Assembly (NCBI RefSeq): GCF_000494755.1
Contig: NC_022657.1
Coordinates: forward strand, 2,208,001 to 2,272,000
Source of the DNA: Amorphoplanes friuliensis DSM 7358
GTDB taxonomy: Bacteria > Actinomycetota > Actinomycetes > Mycobacteriales > Micromonosporaceae
Direction of reading: 5' to 3'
DNA length: 64,000 bases
In this document: positions 42,287 through 50,815 of the stretch, in pieces
Numbering within the stretch: position 1 is the stretch's first letter
How the letters are laid out: each line of letters opens with the position of its first letter
Notes under the pieces: model-generated
What the model was told of the DNA's origin: nothing
Databases searched by the model: none
Seen by the model: only the letters and a program-made list of their open reading frames with translations
Program-made: the position numbers and the translations under genes

Positions 42287-42904
42287 GTGGCCGACACGCA
42301 AGCGAGTGCCGAGCGCAGGCGGGTGCTGATCGCCGAGGACGAGGCGCTCATCCGGCTGGACCTGGCCGAGATGCTCGTGGAGGAGGGCTACGACGTCGTC
42401 GGTGAGGCCGGTGACGGCGAGACCGCCGTCCGACTGGCCGAAGATCTGACGCCGGACCTGGTCATCCTGGACATCAAGATGCCGATCATGGACGGCCTGG
42501 CCGCCGCCGAGCGGATCGCGGGCGGGCGCATCGCCCCTGTCGTGATTCTGACAGCGTTCAGTCAGCGTGAGCTGGTCGAGCGGGCACGCGCCGCCGGTGC
42601 CATGGCGTACCTGGTGAAGCCGTTCCAGAAGTCGGACCTGGTGCCGGCGATCGAGATCGCGTTGTCGCGGTATTCGGAGATCTCGGCGCTGGAGTCCGAG
42701 GTGGCCGGGCTGACCGACCGGCTGGAGACGCGCAAGTCGGTGGAGCGCGCCAAGGGCGAGTTGATGACGAAGTACTCGATGACCGAGCCGCAGGCGTTCA
42801 AGTGGATCCAGCGGACGGCGATGGACCACCGCATGACGATGCGTGAGGTCGCCGACCGGATTCTCGCCGAGGGTGAAGAGACTCCGGGCACGCCCGCGCC
42901 GTAG
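42287..42904 (+). CDS. pdtaR: ANTAR-domain response regulator (PdtaR-like)
   Basis: The 205-residue protein has a receiver domain (about residues 12-130) with acidic pair AEDEALIRLD, phospho-acceptor Asp in LVILDIKMPIMDG and Lys in YLVKPFQKSD. A coiled linker leads to an RNA-binding ANTAR domain (about 145-200: SVERAKGELMTKYSMTEPQAFKWIQRTAMDHRMTMREVADRI). ANTAR proteins bind dual-hairpin RNAs and prevent transcription termination. The start is GTG 42287. It directly precedes a large amino-acid transporter cluster, a plausible target, as similar order occurs in other actinomycetes. No cognate kinase gene is adjacent. Confidence 0.93.
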   Translation: MADTQASAERRRVLIAEDEALIRLDLAEMLVEEGYDVVGEAGDGETAVRLAEDLTPDLVILDIKMPIMDGLAAAERIAGGRIAPVVILTAFSQRELVERARAAGAMAYLVKPFQKSDLVPAIEIALSRYSEISALESEVAGLTDRLETRKSVERAKGELMTKYSMTEPQAFKWIQRTAMDHRMTMREVADRILAEGEETPGTPAP

Positions 42905-42994
42905 CTCCTGGCCTCCCGGAACTGCCTGTTTGTTACACCTTCTCCTTCCCGGGATCACCGGACGTAACGGTTCGGTGAATGCCCGTGCGAACAC

Positions 42995-43125
42995 TTACCT
43001 GGGTGCCGGATCGTGGGATAGCGTCCCGCCCCATGACGGGCGCAGTTGTGTCGTGCCGGTGCGCAAGTGCCAATCGACCTGCGGTGGCTCGGTGGGTTCG
43101 GTATGGAGGAGGGTTCCAACCTTGA
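42995..43125 (+). promoter_or_regulatory. livJ promoter and possible leaderless 30-codon upstream ORF
   Basis: TTACCT (42995-43000), an 18-bp spacer and TAGCGT (43019-43024) lie 8 bp before ATG 43033. That ATG opens a 30-codon frame (begins MTGAVVSCRC) whose TGA at 43123 overlaps the livJ TTG start (TTGA). The arrangement suggests a leaderless leader peptide coupled to livJ translation. No clear ANTAR-type twin hexaloop could be identified by eye. Confidence 0.4.
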
Positions 43126-44285
43126 GGCAGGTTCTCGCACGTGCCATCGGCGGGTTGGCCGTTATCGGCCTCATCGCCGGGGCTGCTGCTTGCAACAGCG
43201 ACAGCGGCAGTGACGACACGGCCAGTGGTAACTGCGGCTACAAGCTCGCATTCTTTGGCGCCCTGACGGGGTCTTCGGCGAACCTCGGTGTGAACATCGA
43301 GCAGGGCTTCGAGCTGGCTATCAACCAGTACAACGAGAAGAAGGGCTCCGACTGCATCACGGTCGCGAAGTTCGACTCTCAGGGCGAGCCGGGCGTGGCG
43401 CCCGGTGTGGCCCGTAACCTGGTCGCGGACAAGAAGATCCTCGGCATCGTCGGCCCGCCGTTCTCCGGCGAGTCCGAGGCTGCCGACCCGATCTTCGAGG
43501 CTGCCGGCATCCCGACGGTGAGCCCGTCGGCGACGCGGGTCTCGCTGTCGGCGAACGGCTGGAAGACGTTCCACCGCGCGGTCGCGAACGACGACGCGCA
43601 GGGCCCCGCCGCGGGCAATTACATCAAGAACGTGCTGAAGGCCGAGAAGGTCTTCGTCGCGGACGACCAGTCGGCGTACGGTGCCGGCCTGGCCGACGTG
43701 GTCAAGAAGACGCTGGGCGCTTCGGTGGTCGCGACGGACAAGACCGAGGCTGACGGCAAGCAGACCGACTTCTCGGCTCTGGTGCAGAAGGTCGTGTCCT
43801 CGGGCGCGACGGCGCTGTTCTACGGCGGCTACTACCAGAACGGTGGCCTGATCCGTAAGGCGCTGACCACCGCCGGCTGGAAGGGCGTCCTGCTCGGCGG
43901 CGACGGCATGAAGGACCCCGGTCTGGCCAAGGCCGCCGGTAACGCTGCCGCGGTCGGCACGATCGTGACCTGCCCCTGCTCCCCGCCGGAGAAGGCGGGC
44001 GGCACGTTCGTCACGGACTACAAGGCGAAGTGGAACGTCGACGCCGGTACCTACTCCGACGTTGCGTTCGACGCGGCCAACATGTTCCTGCAGGGCATCG
44101 ACGCCGGCAACACCACCCCGGAGAAGCTCAACACCTACCTCTCCACGGTGGAGTACAAGGGCATTGCCAACACCTACAAGTTCACCGACAAGGGCGAGCT
44201 CGACCCGAACTTCATCAAGGTGTGGACGTTCAAGTTCGACGCGACGGGCAACACGATCGCGGACCAAGAGGTTCCGACCGCCTGA
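43122..44285 (+). CDS. livJ: Branched-chain amino-acid ABC transporter substrate-binding lipoprotein
   Basis: The 387-residue lipoprotein has a type I periplasmic-binding fold (Leu/Ile/Val-binding family). The signal (ARAIGGLAVIGLIAG) ends at a lipobox, AAAC, so the mature protein is anchored by Lgt/Lsp processing. Conserved stretches are FFGALTGSSANLGVNIEQGFELA, GIVGPPFSGESEAADPIF and FVADDQSAYGAGLADVVKKTLG. TTG 43122 is used with GGAGGAGGG about 9 nt upstream. It is the first gene of a five-gene transporter cluster; a strong hairpin after it may keep its mRNA in excess over the membrane genes. Confidence 0.94.
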   Translation: MRQVLARAIGGLAVIGLIAGAAACNSDSGSDDTASGNCGYKLAFFGALTGSSANLGVNIEQGFELAINQYNEKKGSDCITVAKFDSQGEPGVAPGVARNLVADKKILGIVGPPFSGESEAADPIFEAAGIPTVSPSATRVSLSANGWKTFHRAVANDDAQGPAAGNYIKNVLKAEKVFVADDQSAYGAGLADVVKKTLGASVVATDKTEADGKQTDFSALVQKVVSSGATALFYGGYYQNGGLIRKALTTAGWKGVLLGGDGMKDPGLAKAAGNAAAVGTIVTCPCSPPEKAGGTFVTDYKAKWNVDAGTYSDVAFDAANMFLQGIDAGNTTPEKLNTYLSTVEYKGIANTYKFTDKGELDPNFIKVWTFKFDATGNTIADQEVPTA

Positions 44286-44310
44286 TCGACTGAGTAACTT
44301 CTCGTAGGGC

Positions 44311-44341
44311 CGGTGCGGCCGGATGATCTCCGGCCGCACCG
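44311..44341 (+). terminator. Intercistronic hairpin between livJ and livH
   Basis: CGGTGCGGCCGGA (44311-44323) and TCCGGCCGCACCG (44329-44341) form a perfect 13-bp stem with a 5-nt loop, 25 bp after livJ and 24 bp before livH. Such hairpins between binding-protein and permease genes usually act as partial terminators or mRNA stabilisers. Confidence 0.75.
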
Positions 44342-44365
44342 ACCTTCTCGTTTCAGGAGCCCCTT

Positions 44366-45316
44366 GTGAACTTCTCCGGTCTGATCCAGGACTTCGGGCC
44401 GCTCACGATCACGGGCCTGGCCCAGGGTGCGATCATCGCGCTCTTCGCCCTGGGTTACACCCTGGTCTACGGCGTACTCCGCCTGATCAACTTCGCGCAC
44501 TCCGAGGTCTTCCTGCTCGGTTCGTATGCCTGCCTCGTCGTGTGGGGCTTCTTCGGACTCGACCAGAACTCGCCTACCCCCTCTGTTCTCGGCGTCATCG
44601 GCCTGATCTGTCTGGGTCTGGTGGCGGCGATCGTCGTCTCCGGTATCACCGCACTGGGTGTTGAGCTCGTGGCCTACCGGCCGCTGCGGAAGCGCAACGC
44701 GCCGCCGCTGGCGTTCCTCATCACCGCCATCGGTGCGTCGCTGTTCATCTCCGAAACTGTCGGCGTCATGACCCAGCGCAACATCCGGGGTGTGCCGCCG
44801 CTGATCCAGCCGCGAGACGTCTTCGTGATCGGCAACATGCATGTGACGAATCTTCAGATTCTGATCATCGTGCTGGCGCTCGTGATGATGTTCGTGCTCG
44901 ATCGCTTCATCAACCGTTCCCGGCTGGGCCGCGGCATCCGTGCCGTCGCGCAGAACCCGGACAGCGCGGCGCTGATGGGCGTGAACAAGAGCCGCGTGAT
45001 CTCGCTGGTCTTCCTGCTGGGCGGCCTGATGGCGGGTATCGCCGCGGTCATGTACGACCTGAAGATCGGTGTCACGCGGTTCGACGCCGGCTTCCTGCTG
45101 GGCATCGAGGCGTTCACCGCCGCGGTCCTCGGCGGCATCGGCAACCTGCGGGGCGCTCTGCTGGGCGGCCTGATGCTGGGTGTCCTGCAGAACTACGCAG
45201 CGTCTCTGTTCGGCACGGAGTGGCTGCACGCCGCGTCGTTCGTGCTGCTCGTGTTGATCCTGCTGGTCCGTCCGACGGGCCTGCTGGGCGAGTCTCTCGG
45301 AAGGGCGAGGGCATGA
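44366..45316 (+). CDS. livH: Branched-chain amino-acid ABC transporter permease LivH
   Basis: The 316-residue permease has about eight helices. The family start ([38 protein letters not shown]) and the EAA-like coupling region ([24 protein letters not shown]) followed by [20 protein letters not shown] are characteristic of LivH. Start GTG 44366 has AGGAG about 6 nt upstream. The stop overlaps livM by 4 bp (ATGA). Confidence 0.95.
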   Translation: MNFSGLIQDFGPLTITGLAQGAIIALFALGYTLVYGVLRLINFAHSEVFLLGSYACLVVWGFFGLDQNSPTPSVLGVIGLICLGLVAAIVVSGITALGVELVAYRPLRKRNAPPLAFLITAIGASLFISETVGVMTQRNIRGVPPLIQPRDVFVIGNMHVTNLQILIIVLALVMMFVLDRFINRSRLGRGIRAVAQNPDSAALMGVNKSRVISLVFLLGGLMAGIAAVMYDLKIGVTRFDAGFLLGIEAFTAAVLGGIGNLRGALLGGLMLGVLQNYAASLFGTEWLHAASFVLLVLILLVRPTGLLGESLGRARA

Positions 45317-46443
45317 CCGGGACGAATGGAGCAGTGGCGGCGCCGAAGGAAAGCCGCGGCGCTGCAGTACGCGGCTGGTACGGCCGTCAGCCCCGCGTGG
45401 TCCGGATCGTGCTGGGCATCGTGTTCGCCGGGCTGGCGTTCCTGCTGCCGTACGTCGGCGAGATCCCGGTCATCGGTCCGCAGATCGTGACGCAGGGCAT
45501 CGACTGGCCGAGTGCGCTGTTCAACATGTCCTACTACGTTCTGCTGGCTCTTGGCCTGAACGTGGTGGTCGGCTTTGCGGGTCTGCTCGACCTGGGCTAC
45601 GTCGGCTTCTTCGCCGTCGGCGCCTACACGGTCGCGTTGCTGACCTCGCCCGACAGCGTCCTGCGTACCGAGTGGGGCTGGGCTGTGGCCGTGCCCGTCG
45701 GTCTGGCGGTGGCGATGCTGTCGGGTCTGGTGCTGGGTTATCCGACGCTGAGACTGCGCGGTGACTATCTGGCCATCGTGACGCTGGGCTTCGCGGAGAT
45801 CATCCGCATCGTGGCGACGAGCACGGAGACGCTGCGTGGTGACCGGGGCTTCTCGGACATCCCGCACCCGCCGGGTGAGTACGCCGACGGTAAGCCGATC
45901 TTCGGTGTGGCCGACGCGATCCCGTACTACTGGCTGGGCCTGGCCGTGATCATCCTGGTGATCTTCGGGGTGCGGAACCTCGACAACAGCCGGGTCGGCC
46001 GGTCGTGGCTGGCGATCCGTGAGGACCAGGAAGCCGCCGAGATCATGGGCGTGCGGACGATCAAGTACAAGCTGTGGGCGTTCGCGATCGGTGCGTTCAT
46101 CGGTGGTCTGGGCGGCGTGATGTTCGCCGGCCAGCAGGGCTTCATGAACTCGCAGACGTTCGTCCTGCAGTTCTCGATCCTGGTGCTCGCGGGTGTCGTC
46201 ATGGGTGGTTCCGGCAACATCGCCGGTGCGATCCTCGGCGGCGCGCTGATCTCGTACATCCCGGACCGGCTCCGGGGCATCGAGGACCCGATCTGGCACA
46301 CGGACCTGTTCGGCTTCCGGTTCGCCATCTTCGGCGCCGTCATCATCGCGATCATGATCTTCCGGCCGCAGGGCCTGATCCCGAGCCGGCGTCGCGCGAT
46401 GGAGCTCAAGGACCGTGAGAAGGAGGTGGCTCCCATTGAGTGA
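45313..46443 (+). CDS. livM: Branched-chain amino-acid ABC transporter permease LivM
   Basis: The 376-residue partner permease has the LivM core: [56 protein letters not shown] and the coupling loop [28 protein letters not shown]. The N-terminal extension of about 35 residues is hydrophilic. ATG 45313 overlaps the livH stop. The C-terminal tail ([14 protein letters not shown]) is charged, and its coding end overlaps livG by 8 bp. Confidence 0.95.
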   Translation: MTGTNGAVAAPKESRGAAVRGWYGRQPRVVRIVLGIVFAGLAFLLPYVGEIPVIGPQIVTQGIDWPSALFNMSYYVLLALGLNVVVGFAGLLDLGYVGFFAVGAYTVALLTSPDSVLRTEWGWAVAVPVGLAVAMLSGLVLGYPTLRLRGDYLAIVTLGFAEIIRIVATSTETLRGDRGFSDIPHPPGEYADGKPIFGVADAIPYYWLGLAVIILVIFGVRNLDNSRVGRSWLAIREDQEAAEIMGVRTIKYKLWAFAIGAFIGGLGGVMFAGQQGFMNSQTFVLQFSILVLAGVVMGGSGNIAGAILGGALISYIPDRLRGIEDPIWHTDLFGFRFAIFGAVIIAIMIFRPQGLIPSRRRAMELKDREKEVAPIE

Positions 46444-47335
46444 GCCGCACAAGGAGACGCCTGCCGAGCTGGACGCGGAGAACGCGCGCCCTGTCGACCA
46501 GGCTGCACCCACGACGGACGAAGTGGCCGCACCTTCAAAAACGGCCGAAGCCAAGCCCGAGGGCGAGGTGCTCCTCGAGGTCGACAACGTGACGCTGCGC
46601 TTCGGTGGTGTCGTCGCCCTCAACGAGGTCAGCTTCACGCTGCGCAAGGGTGAGATCTTCGGTCTGATCGGCCCGAACGGTGCCGGCAAGACCACCTGCT
46701 TCAACGCGATGACCGGCGTCTACCGGCCCACGAGCGGCGGGATCCGCTTCAAGGGCCAGTCGATCGTCGGCAAGAAGAAGCACGAGATCACCCGCGGCGG
46801 GATCGCCCGCACGTTCCAGAACGTGCGGCTGTTCCCGGAGATGACCGCGCTGGAGAACGTGATGGTGGGCGCGGACGCCCACCACAAGACCAGCGTGATC
46901 GCGGCCCTGTTCCGGCTGCCCCGGCACCACCGCGAGGAGCGTACGGGCAGGGACCGGTCGTACCAGCTGCTGCGTTTTGTCGGGATCGAGAACCGCGCGA
47001 GTGACGTCGCCCGCAACCTGTCCTACGGCGAGCAGCGGCGTCTCGAGATCGCCCGGGCGCTGGCGACGAACCCGACGCTGCTGTGCCTGGACGAGCCGGC
47101 CGCCGGCTTCAACCCGGCGGAGAAGCAGGAGCTGCTCGCGCTGATCCGCAAGATCCGCGACAGCGGCGTGACCGTGCTGCTCATCGAGCACGACATGCGC
47201 CTGGTGATGGGCGTGACCGACCGGATCGTCGTGCTGGAGTTCGGCAAGAAGATCGCCGAGGGTACGCCCGCCGAGGTGCGGGACAACCCGGCCGTGATCG
47301 CGGCGTACCTGGGGGTGCCGACCGATGCTGCTTGA
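46436..47335 (+). CDS. livG: Branched-chain amino-acid ABC transporter ATPase LivG
   Basis: The 299-residue ATPase has Walker [15 protein letters not shown] (about residue 82), Q-loop [14 protein letters not shown], signature [15 protein letters not shown], Walker [14 protein letters not shown] and H-loop [21 protein letters not shown]. The first 40 residues form an unusual acidic extension ([17 protein letters not shown]) before the ATPase core. Start TTG 46436 is preceded by AGGAGG at about 9 nt. It overlaps livM by 8 bp and livF by 11 bp. Confidence 0.94.
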   Translation: MSEPHKETPAELDAENARPVDQAAPTTDEVAAPSKTAEAKPEGEVLLEVDNVTLRFGGVVALNEVSFTLRKGEIFGLIGPNGAGKTTCFNAMTGVYRPTSGGIRFKGQSIVGKKKHEITRGGIARTFQNVRLFPEMTALENVMVGADAHHKTSVIAALFRLPRHHREERTGRDRSYQLLRFVGIENRASDVARNLSYGEQRRLEIARALATNPTLLCLDEPAAGFNPAEKQELLALIRKIRDSGVTVLLIEHDMRLVMGVTDRIVVLEFGKKIAEGTPAEVRDNPAVIAAYLGVPTDAA

Positions 47336-48035
47336 GTTGAAGGACGTCACGCTGGCGTACGGGCGGATCCAGGCCCTGCACGGCATCAGCCTGACCGTCG
47401 CCGAGGGTGAGATCGTCGCTCTGATCGGCGCCAACGGCGCCGGGAAGTCGACGACCATGCGGGCGATCTCGGGTCTGCGGCCGGTGGCGCAGGGTTCGAT
47501 CACGTTCAACGGTGAGGACATCACCAAGCTGCGGGCCGACCTCCGGGTCGTCCGTGGTGTCTCGCAGTCGCCGGAGGGCCGGGGCATCTTCCCGGGCATG
47601 TCGGTGCTCGAGAACCTGGAGATGGGCGCCTACACGCGGCGCAACAGGGCCGAGATCAACCAGGATCTGGAACGCGTCTTCACCCTGTTCCCGCGGCTCA
47701 AGGAGCGCGAGAAGCAGGTCGGCGGCACCATGTCCGGCGGCGAGCAGCAGATGCTCGCGGTCGGCCGGGCGCTGATGAGCCGGCCGAAGCTGCTGCTGCT
47801 CGACGAGCCGTCGATGGGCCTGGCGCCCATGCTGATCCAGCAGATCTTCGACATCGTCGTCGAGATCAACCAGCAGGGCACAACCGTGCTTCTGGTGGAG
47901 CAGAATGCTCAGCAGGCACTTTCCCGGGCACACCGCGCCTATGTGCTGGAGACCGGCGAGATCGTCAAGTCCGGTACCGGCGCGGAACTGCTGACCGACC
48001 CCTCGGTCAAGGACGCCTACCTCGGCGTCGCCTGA
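47325..48035 (+). CDS. livF: Branched-chain amino-acid ABC transporter ATPase LivF
   Basis: The 236-residue ATPase has Walker A GANGAGKSTTMRAI, the LivF-type SQSPEGRGIFPGMSVLENLEMG, signature MSGGEQQMLAVGRAL, Walker B LLLDEPSMGLAP and H-loop VEQNAQQALSRAHRAYVLETG. It pairs with LivG to form the asymmetric ATPase of the importer. ATG 47325 lies inside the end of livG. The next transporter begins 32 bp later with no hairpin between, so read-through is likely. Confidence 0.95.
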   Translation: MLLELKDVTLAYGRIQALHGISLTVAEGEIVALIGANGAGKSTTMRAISGLRPVAQGSITFNGEDITKLRADLRVVRGVSQSPEGRGIFPGMSVLENLEMGAYTRRNRAEINQDLERVFTLFPRLKEREKQVGGTMSGGEQQMLAVGRALMSRPKLLLLDEPSMGLAPMLIQQIFDIVVEINQQGTTVLLVEQNAQQALSRAHRAYVLETGEIVKSGTGAELLTDPSVKDAYLGVA

Positions 48036-48067
48036 GGATCTCGAACACCATTGAGGAGTTGACGACG

Positions 48068-48979
48068 ATGTTCCGCACCACCCCTTTGCGGCGCGCGTTC
48101 GTGGGCCTGACCGCCGCGCTCGCTATGACCGTCTCCCTGTCCGCCTGCGGCGAGGAGTCGGGCGACACCGGCACCGGCTCGGGCGCTCCGGTGCCGTCGG
48201 CCTCCGCCGACACGTCGCTGGCCGACAAGGTTCCGGCCGAGATCAAGACCGCGGGCAAGCTCATCATCGGTACGGACAGCACGTACGCACCGAACGAGTA
48301 CCTGGACGCCGACGGCAAGACCGTCATCGGTTTCGACGTCGACCTGTTCAACGCGGTGGCGCAGAAGCTGGGCCTGAAGACGGAGTGGCAGTCGTCGAAG
48401 TTCGACGCGATCATCCCGGGTGTCACGTCGGGCAAGTACAACATCGGCGTCTCCTCGTTCACGGTCAACGCCGAGCGGGAGAAGCAGGCGACGATGGTCT
48501 CCTACTTCTCCGCGGGTACGCAGTGGGCGGCGAAGGCCGGCGCGACGATCAACCCGGACGACGCGTGCGGCAAGAAGGTCGCCGTGCAGGTCGGCACGGT
48601 GCAGCTCGACGACATCACCGCCCGGTCGAAGAAGTGCACCGACGGTGGCAAGGCCAAGATCACGATCGACCAGTACCAGTCGCAGGCGGACGCCACCAAC
48701 GCGGTCGTCTCCGGCAAGGACGACGCGATGCTGGCCGACTCGCCGATCGGCGCGTACGCCGTGAAGCAGACCAACGGCCAGCTGGCCCTGGTCGGCGAGA
48801 TCTACGACGCGGCCCCGTACGGCTACGTGCTCCCCAAGGCGCAGGCCGACTTCGGTGCCGCGATCGAGCAGGCTCTGGAGGCGCTGATCGCCGACGGCAC
48901 GTACAAGACGATCCTCAGCAAGTGGGGCGTCGAGGCCGGCGGAATCACCGACCCGGCAGTCAACCCGCAGGTCTCCTGA
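48068..48979 (+). CDS. Polar amino-acid ABC transporter substrate-binding lipoprotein
   Basis: The 303-residue family 3 solute-binding protein has a signal with lipobox (AMTVSLSAC). The core starts IKTAGKLIIGTDSTYAPNEYLDADGKTVIGFDVDLFNAVAQKLG, with the ligand Asp in FDVDL, and continues FDAIIPGVTSGKYNIGVSSFTVNAEREK and VAVQVGTVQ. ATG 48068 is chosen because GAGGAG lies 9 nt upstream; TTG 48059 would leave one base. It probably binds glutamine, glutamate, histidine or arginine type ligands. The matching permease and ATPase follow directly. Confidence 0.93.
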   Translation: MFRTTPLRRAFVGLTAALAMTVSLSACGEESGDTGTGSGAPVPSASADTSLADKVPAEIKTAGKLIIGTDSTYAPNEYLDADGKTVIGFDVDLFNAVAQKLGLKTEWQSSKFDAIIPGVTSGKYNIGVSSFTVNAEREKQATMVSYFSAGTQWAAKAGATINPDDACGKKVAVQVGTVQLDDITARSKKCTDGGKAKITIDQYQSQADATNAVVSGKDDAMLADSPIGAYAVKQTNGQLALVGEIYDAAPYGYVLPKAQADFGAAIEQALEALIADGTYKTILSKWGVEAGGITDPAVNPQVS

Positions 48980-48986
48980 CCTTCGG

Positions 48987-49988
48987 ATGACAACGGAGAC
49001 ACAGTCCGGACGGGCACGCCCCGAGGCCATCAAGGCCGTGCCCGTCCGGCACCCCGGGCGCTGGGTGACGATCGCGGTCCTCGCCGTGCTCGCCGCAATG
49101 TTCATCCACCTGCTGGTCACCAACGACCGGTTCAACTGGCGGTTCATCTTCGTCAGCATCGGTGACGGCAAGCGTGGCGTCATGTTCACCGGCCCGGTGC
49201 TCGAGGGCCTGCGCGGCACCATCCTGCTGACCGTCCTCGCGATGATCATCGGCGTGGTGCTCGGTGTGGTCGTGGCCGTCATGCGGCTCTCGACCAACCC
49301 GATCCTGTCCGGCGTCGCGTGGCTCTACACCTGGATCTTCCGGGCCGTGCCCCGGCTCGTGCTGGCGATCCTCTTCGGCAACCTGGGCATCCTGTGGGAG
49401 CGGATCGGGTTCGGCCTGCCGTTCGACCGGCAGATCGGCAACCTGTTCGGCATCCACGATCTGAACGCGCAGTTCTACAGCATCAAGGCCACCGACCTGC
49501 TCTCTGGCTTCCTCGCCGGTGTGCTGGCGCTGGGGCTGTCCGAGGCCGCGTACATGGCCGAGATCGTCCGGGCCGGCATCCAGTCCGTGGACGAGGGGCA
49601 GGCCGAGGCCGCGTCCGCGCTGGGTCTCTCCCGCGGGCAGGTGCTGCGCCGCATCGTGCTGCCTCAGGCGATGCGGGTGATCGTCCCGCCGACCGGCAAC
49701 GAGACGATCGCCATGGTCAAGGACACGTCACTGGTGGCGTTCGTCCCGGTGACGTTCGAGCTCTTCTTCCAACTGCAGGCGATCAGCTCGCGCACGTTCA
49801 TCGTGCTCCCGGTCCTGATCGCCGCCTGCATCTGGTACCTGATCCTGTCCAGCGTCCTGATGATCGTGCAATTCTTCGTGGAACGGCACTTCGGTCGTGG
49901 TTACGGCACGGCCGGCCGTGCCCGCCTGCGCCTGCGCGGCCTGACGGCCGAGCAGGGCGGCACCATCGCCGAGGGGGACAAGCCATGA
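48987..49988 (+). CDS. Polar amino-acid ABC transporter permease
   Basis: The 333-residue HisM/GlnP-type permease has five or six helices. The domain start is [33 protein letters not shown], and the coupling EAA loop is [39 protein letters not shown]. An inserted stretch ([25 protein letters not shown]) between helices is typical of actinobacterial members. Only one permease gene is present, so the channel is likely a homodimer. The stop overlaps the ATPase gene by 4 bp. Confidence 0.93.
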   Translation: MTTETQSGRARPEAIKAVPVRHPGRWVTIAVLAVLAAMFIHLLVTNDRFNWRFIFVSIGDGKRGVMFTGPVLEGLRGTILLTVLAMIIGVVLGVVVAVMRLSTNPILSGVAWLYTWIFRAVPRLVLAILFGNLGILWERIGFGLPFDRQIGNLFGIHDLNAQFYSIKATDLLSGFLAGVLALGLSEAAYMAEIVRAGIQSVDEGQAEAASALGLSRGQVLRRIVLPQAMRVIVPPTGNETIAMVKDTSLVAFVPVTFELFFQLQAISSRTFIVLPVLIAACIWYLILSSVLMIVQFFVERHFGRGYGTAGRARLRLRGLTAEQGGTIAEGDKP

Positions 49989-50761
49989 CCGACGCTTCCG
50001 CCGCCGAGATGGTACGCGCTGACAACGTCCACAAGTCGTTCGGTTCGCTCGAGGTGCTCAAGGGCATCGACCTGGTCGTCAAGGCCGGTGAGGTCTGTTG
50101 TGTGCTCGGGCCCTCGGGCTCCGGCAAGTCGACGTTCCTGCGCTGCATCAACCACCTCGAGAAGATCAACGCCGGCCGCATCTTCGTCGACGGCGACCTC
50201 ATCGGGTACCGCGAACGCGGCAGCAAGCTCCATGAGCTCCGCGAGAAGGAGGTCGCCGCGCAGCGCCGTGCCATCGGCATGGTGTTCCAGCGGTTCAACC
50301 TCTTCCCGCACATGACGGTCATGCAGAACGTCATGGAGGCGCCCTGCCGCGTCAAGCGGGAGAGCAAGAACGAGGTCCGTGACCGGGCGGCGGCGCTGCT
50401 CGACCGGGTCGGTCTCGGCGAGAAGATGGACAGCTATCCCGGGCAGCTCTCCGGCGGCCAGCAGCAGCGGGTCGCGATCGCCCGGGCCCTGGCGATGCGG
50501 CCCAAGCTGATGCTCTTCGACGAGCCCACCAGCGCGCTCGACCCCGAGCTCGTCGGTGAGGTCCTCGACGTCATGAAGGACCTGGCCCGCGACGGCATGA
50601 CCATGGTCGTGGTGACCCACGAGATCGGCTTCGCCCGCGAGGTCGGCGACTCGCTGATCTTCATGGACGGCGGTGTGGTGGTCGAGCAGGGCCCCCCGCG
50701 GGACGTCATCTCGAATCCGCAGCAGGAACGAACCAAGGCATTCCTCAGCAAGGTGCTGTAA
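49985..50761 (+). CDS. glnQ: Polar amino-acid ABC transporter ATPase (GlnQ type)
   Basis: The 258-residue ATPase has Walker [20 protein letters not shown]-loop [15 protein letters not shown], signature [15 protein letters not shown], Walker [15 protein letters not shown] and H-loop [13 protein letters not shown]. These are all close to the PAAT/GlnQ consensus. ATG 49985 overlaps the permease stop. It is the last of eight consecutive transporter genes, and polA begins 54 bp later. The symbol reflects subfamily, not proven glutamine specificity. Confidence 0.94.
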   Translation: MTDASAAEMVRADNVHKSFGSLEVLKGIDLVVKAGEVCCVLGPSGSGKSTFLRCINHLEKINAGRIFVDGDLIGYRERGSKLHELREKEVAAQRRAIGMVFQRFNLFPHMTVMQNVMEAPCRVKRESKNEVRDRAAALLDRVGLGEKMDSYPGQLSGGQQQRVAIARALAMRPKLMLFDEPTSALDPELVGEVLDVMKDLARDGMTMVVVTHEIGFAREVGDSLIFMDGGVVVEQGPPRDVISNPQQERTKAFLSKVL

Positions 50762-50801
50762 AGCAGGCGGGGCGGTCCAGGTTTCTGTCGCACGTCGCGA
50801 C

Positions 50802-50807
50802 TAGAGT
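50802..50807 (+). promoter_or_regulatory. Putative -10 box of polA, leaderless
   Basis: TAGAGT lies 8 bp before GTG 50816, and no ribosome-binding site is visible. No convincing -35 was found. Confidence 0.4.
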
Positions 50808-50815
50808 TCAGCGAC

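Noticed and set aside
42905..43121. ANTAR-target twin hexaloop hairpins before livJ
   Set aside because: Small hairpins exist (for example TCACCG/CGGTGA near 42953-42976), but loop sizes and sequence do not fit the A1/G4 hexaloop pattern by eye.
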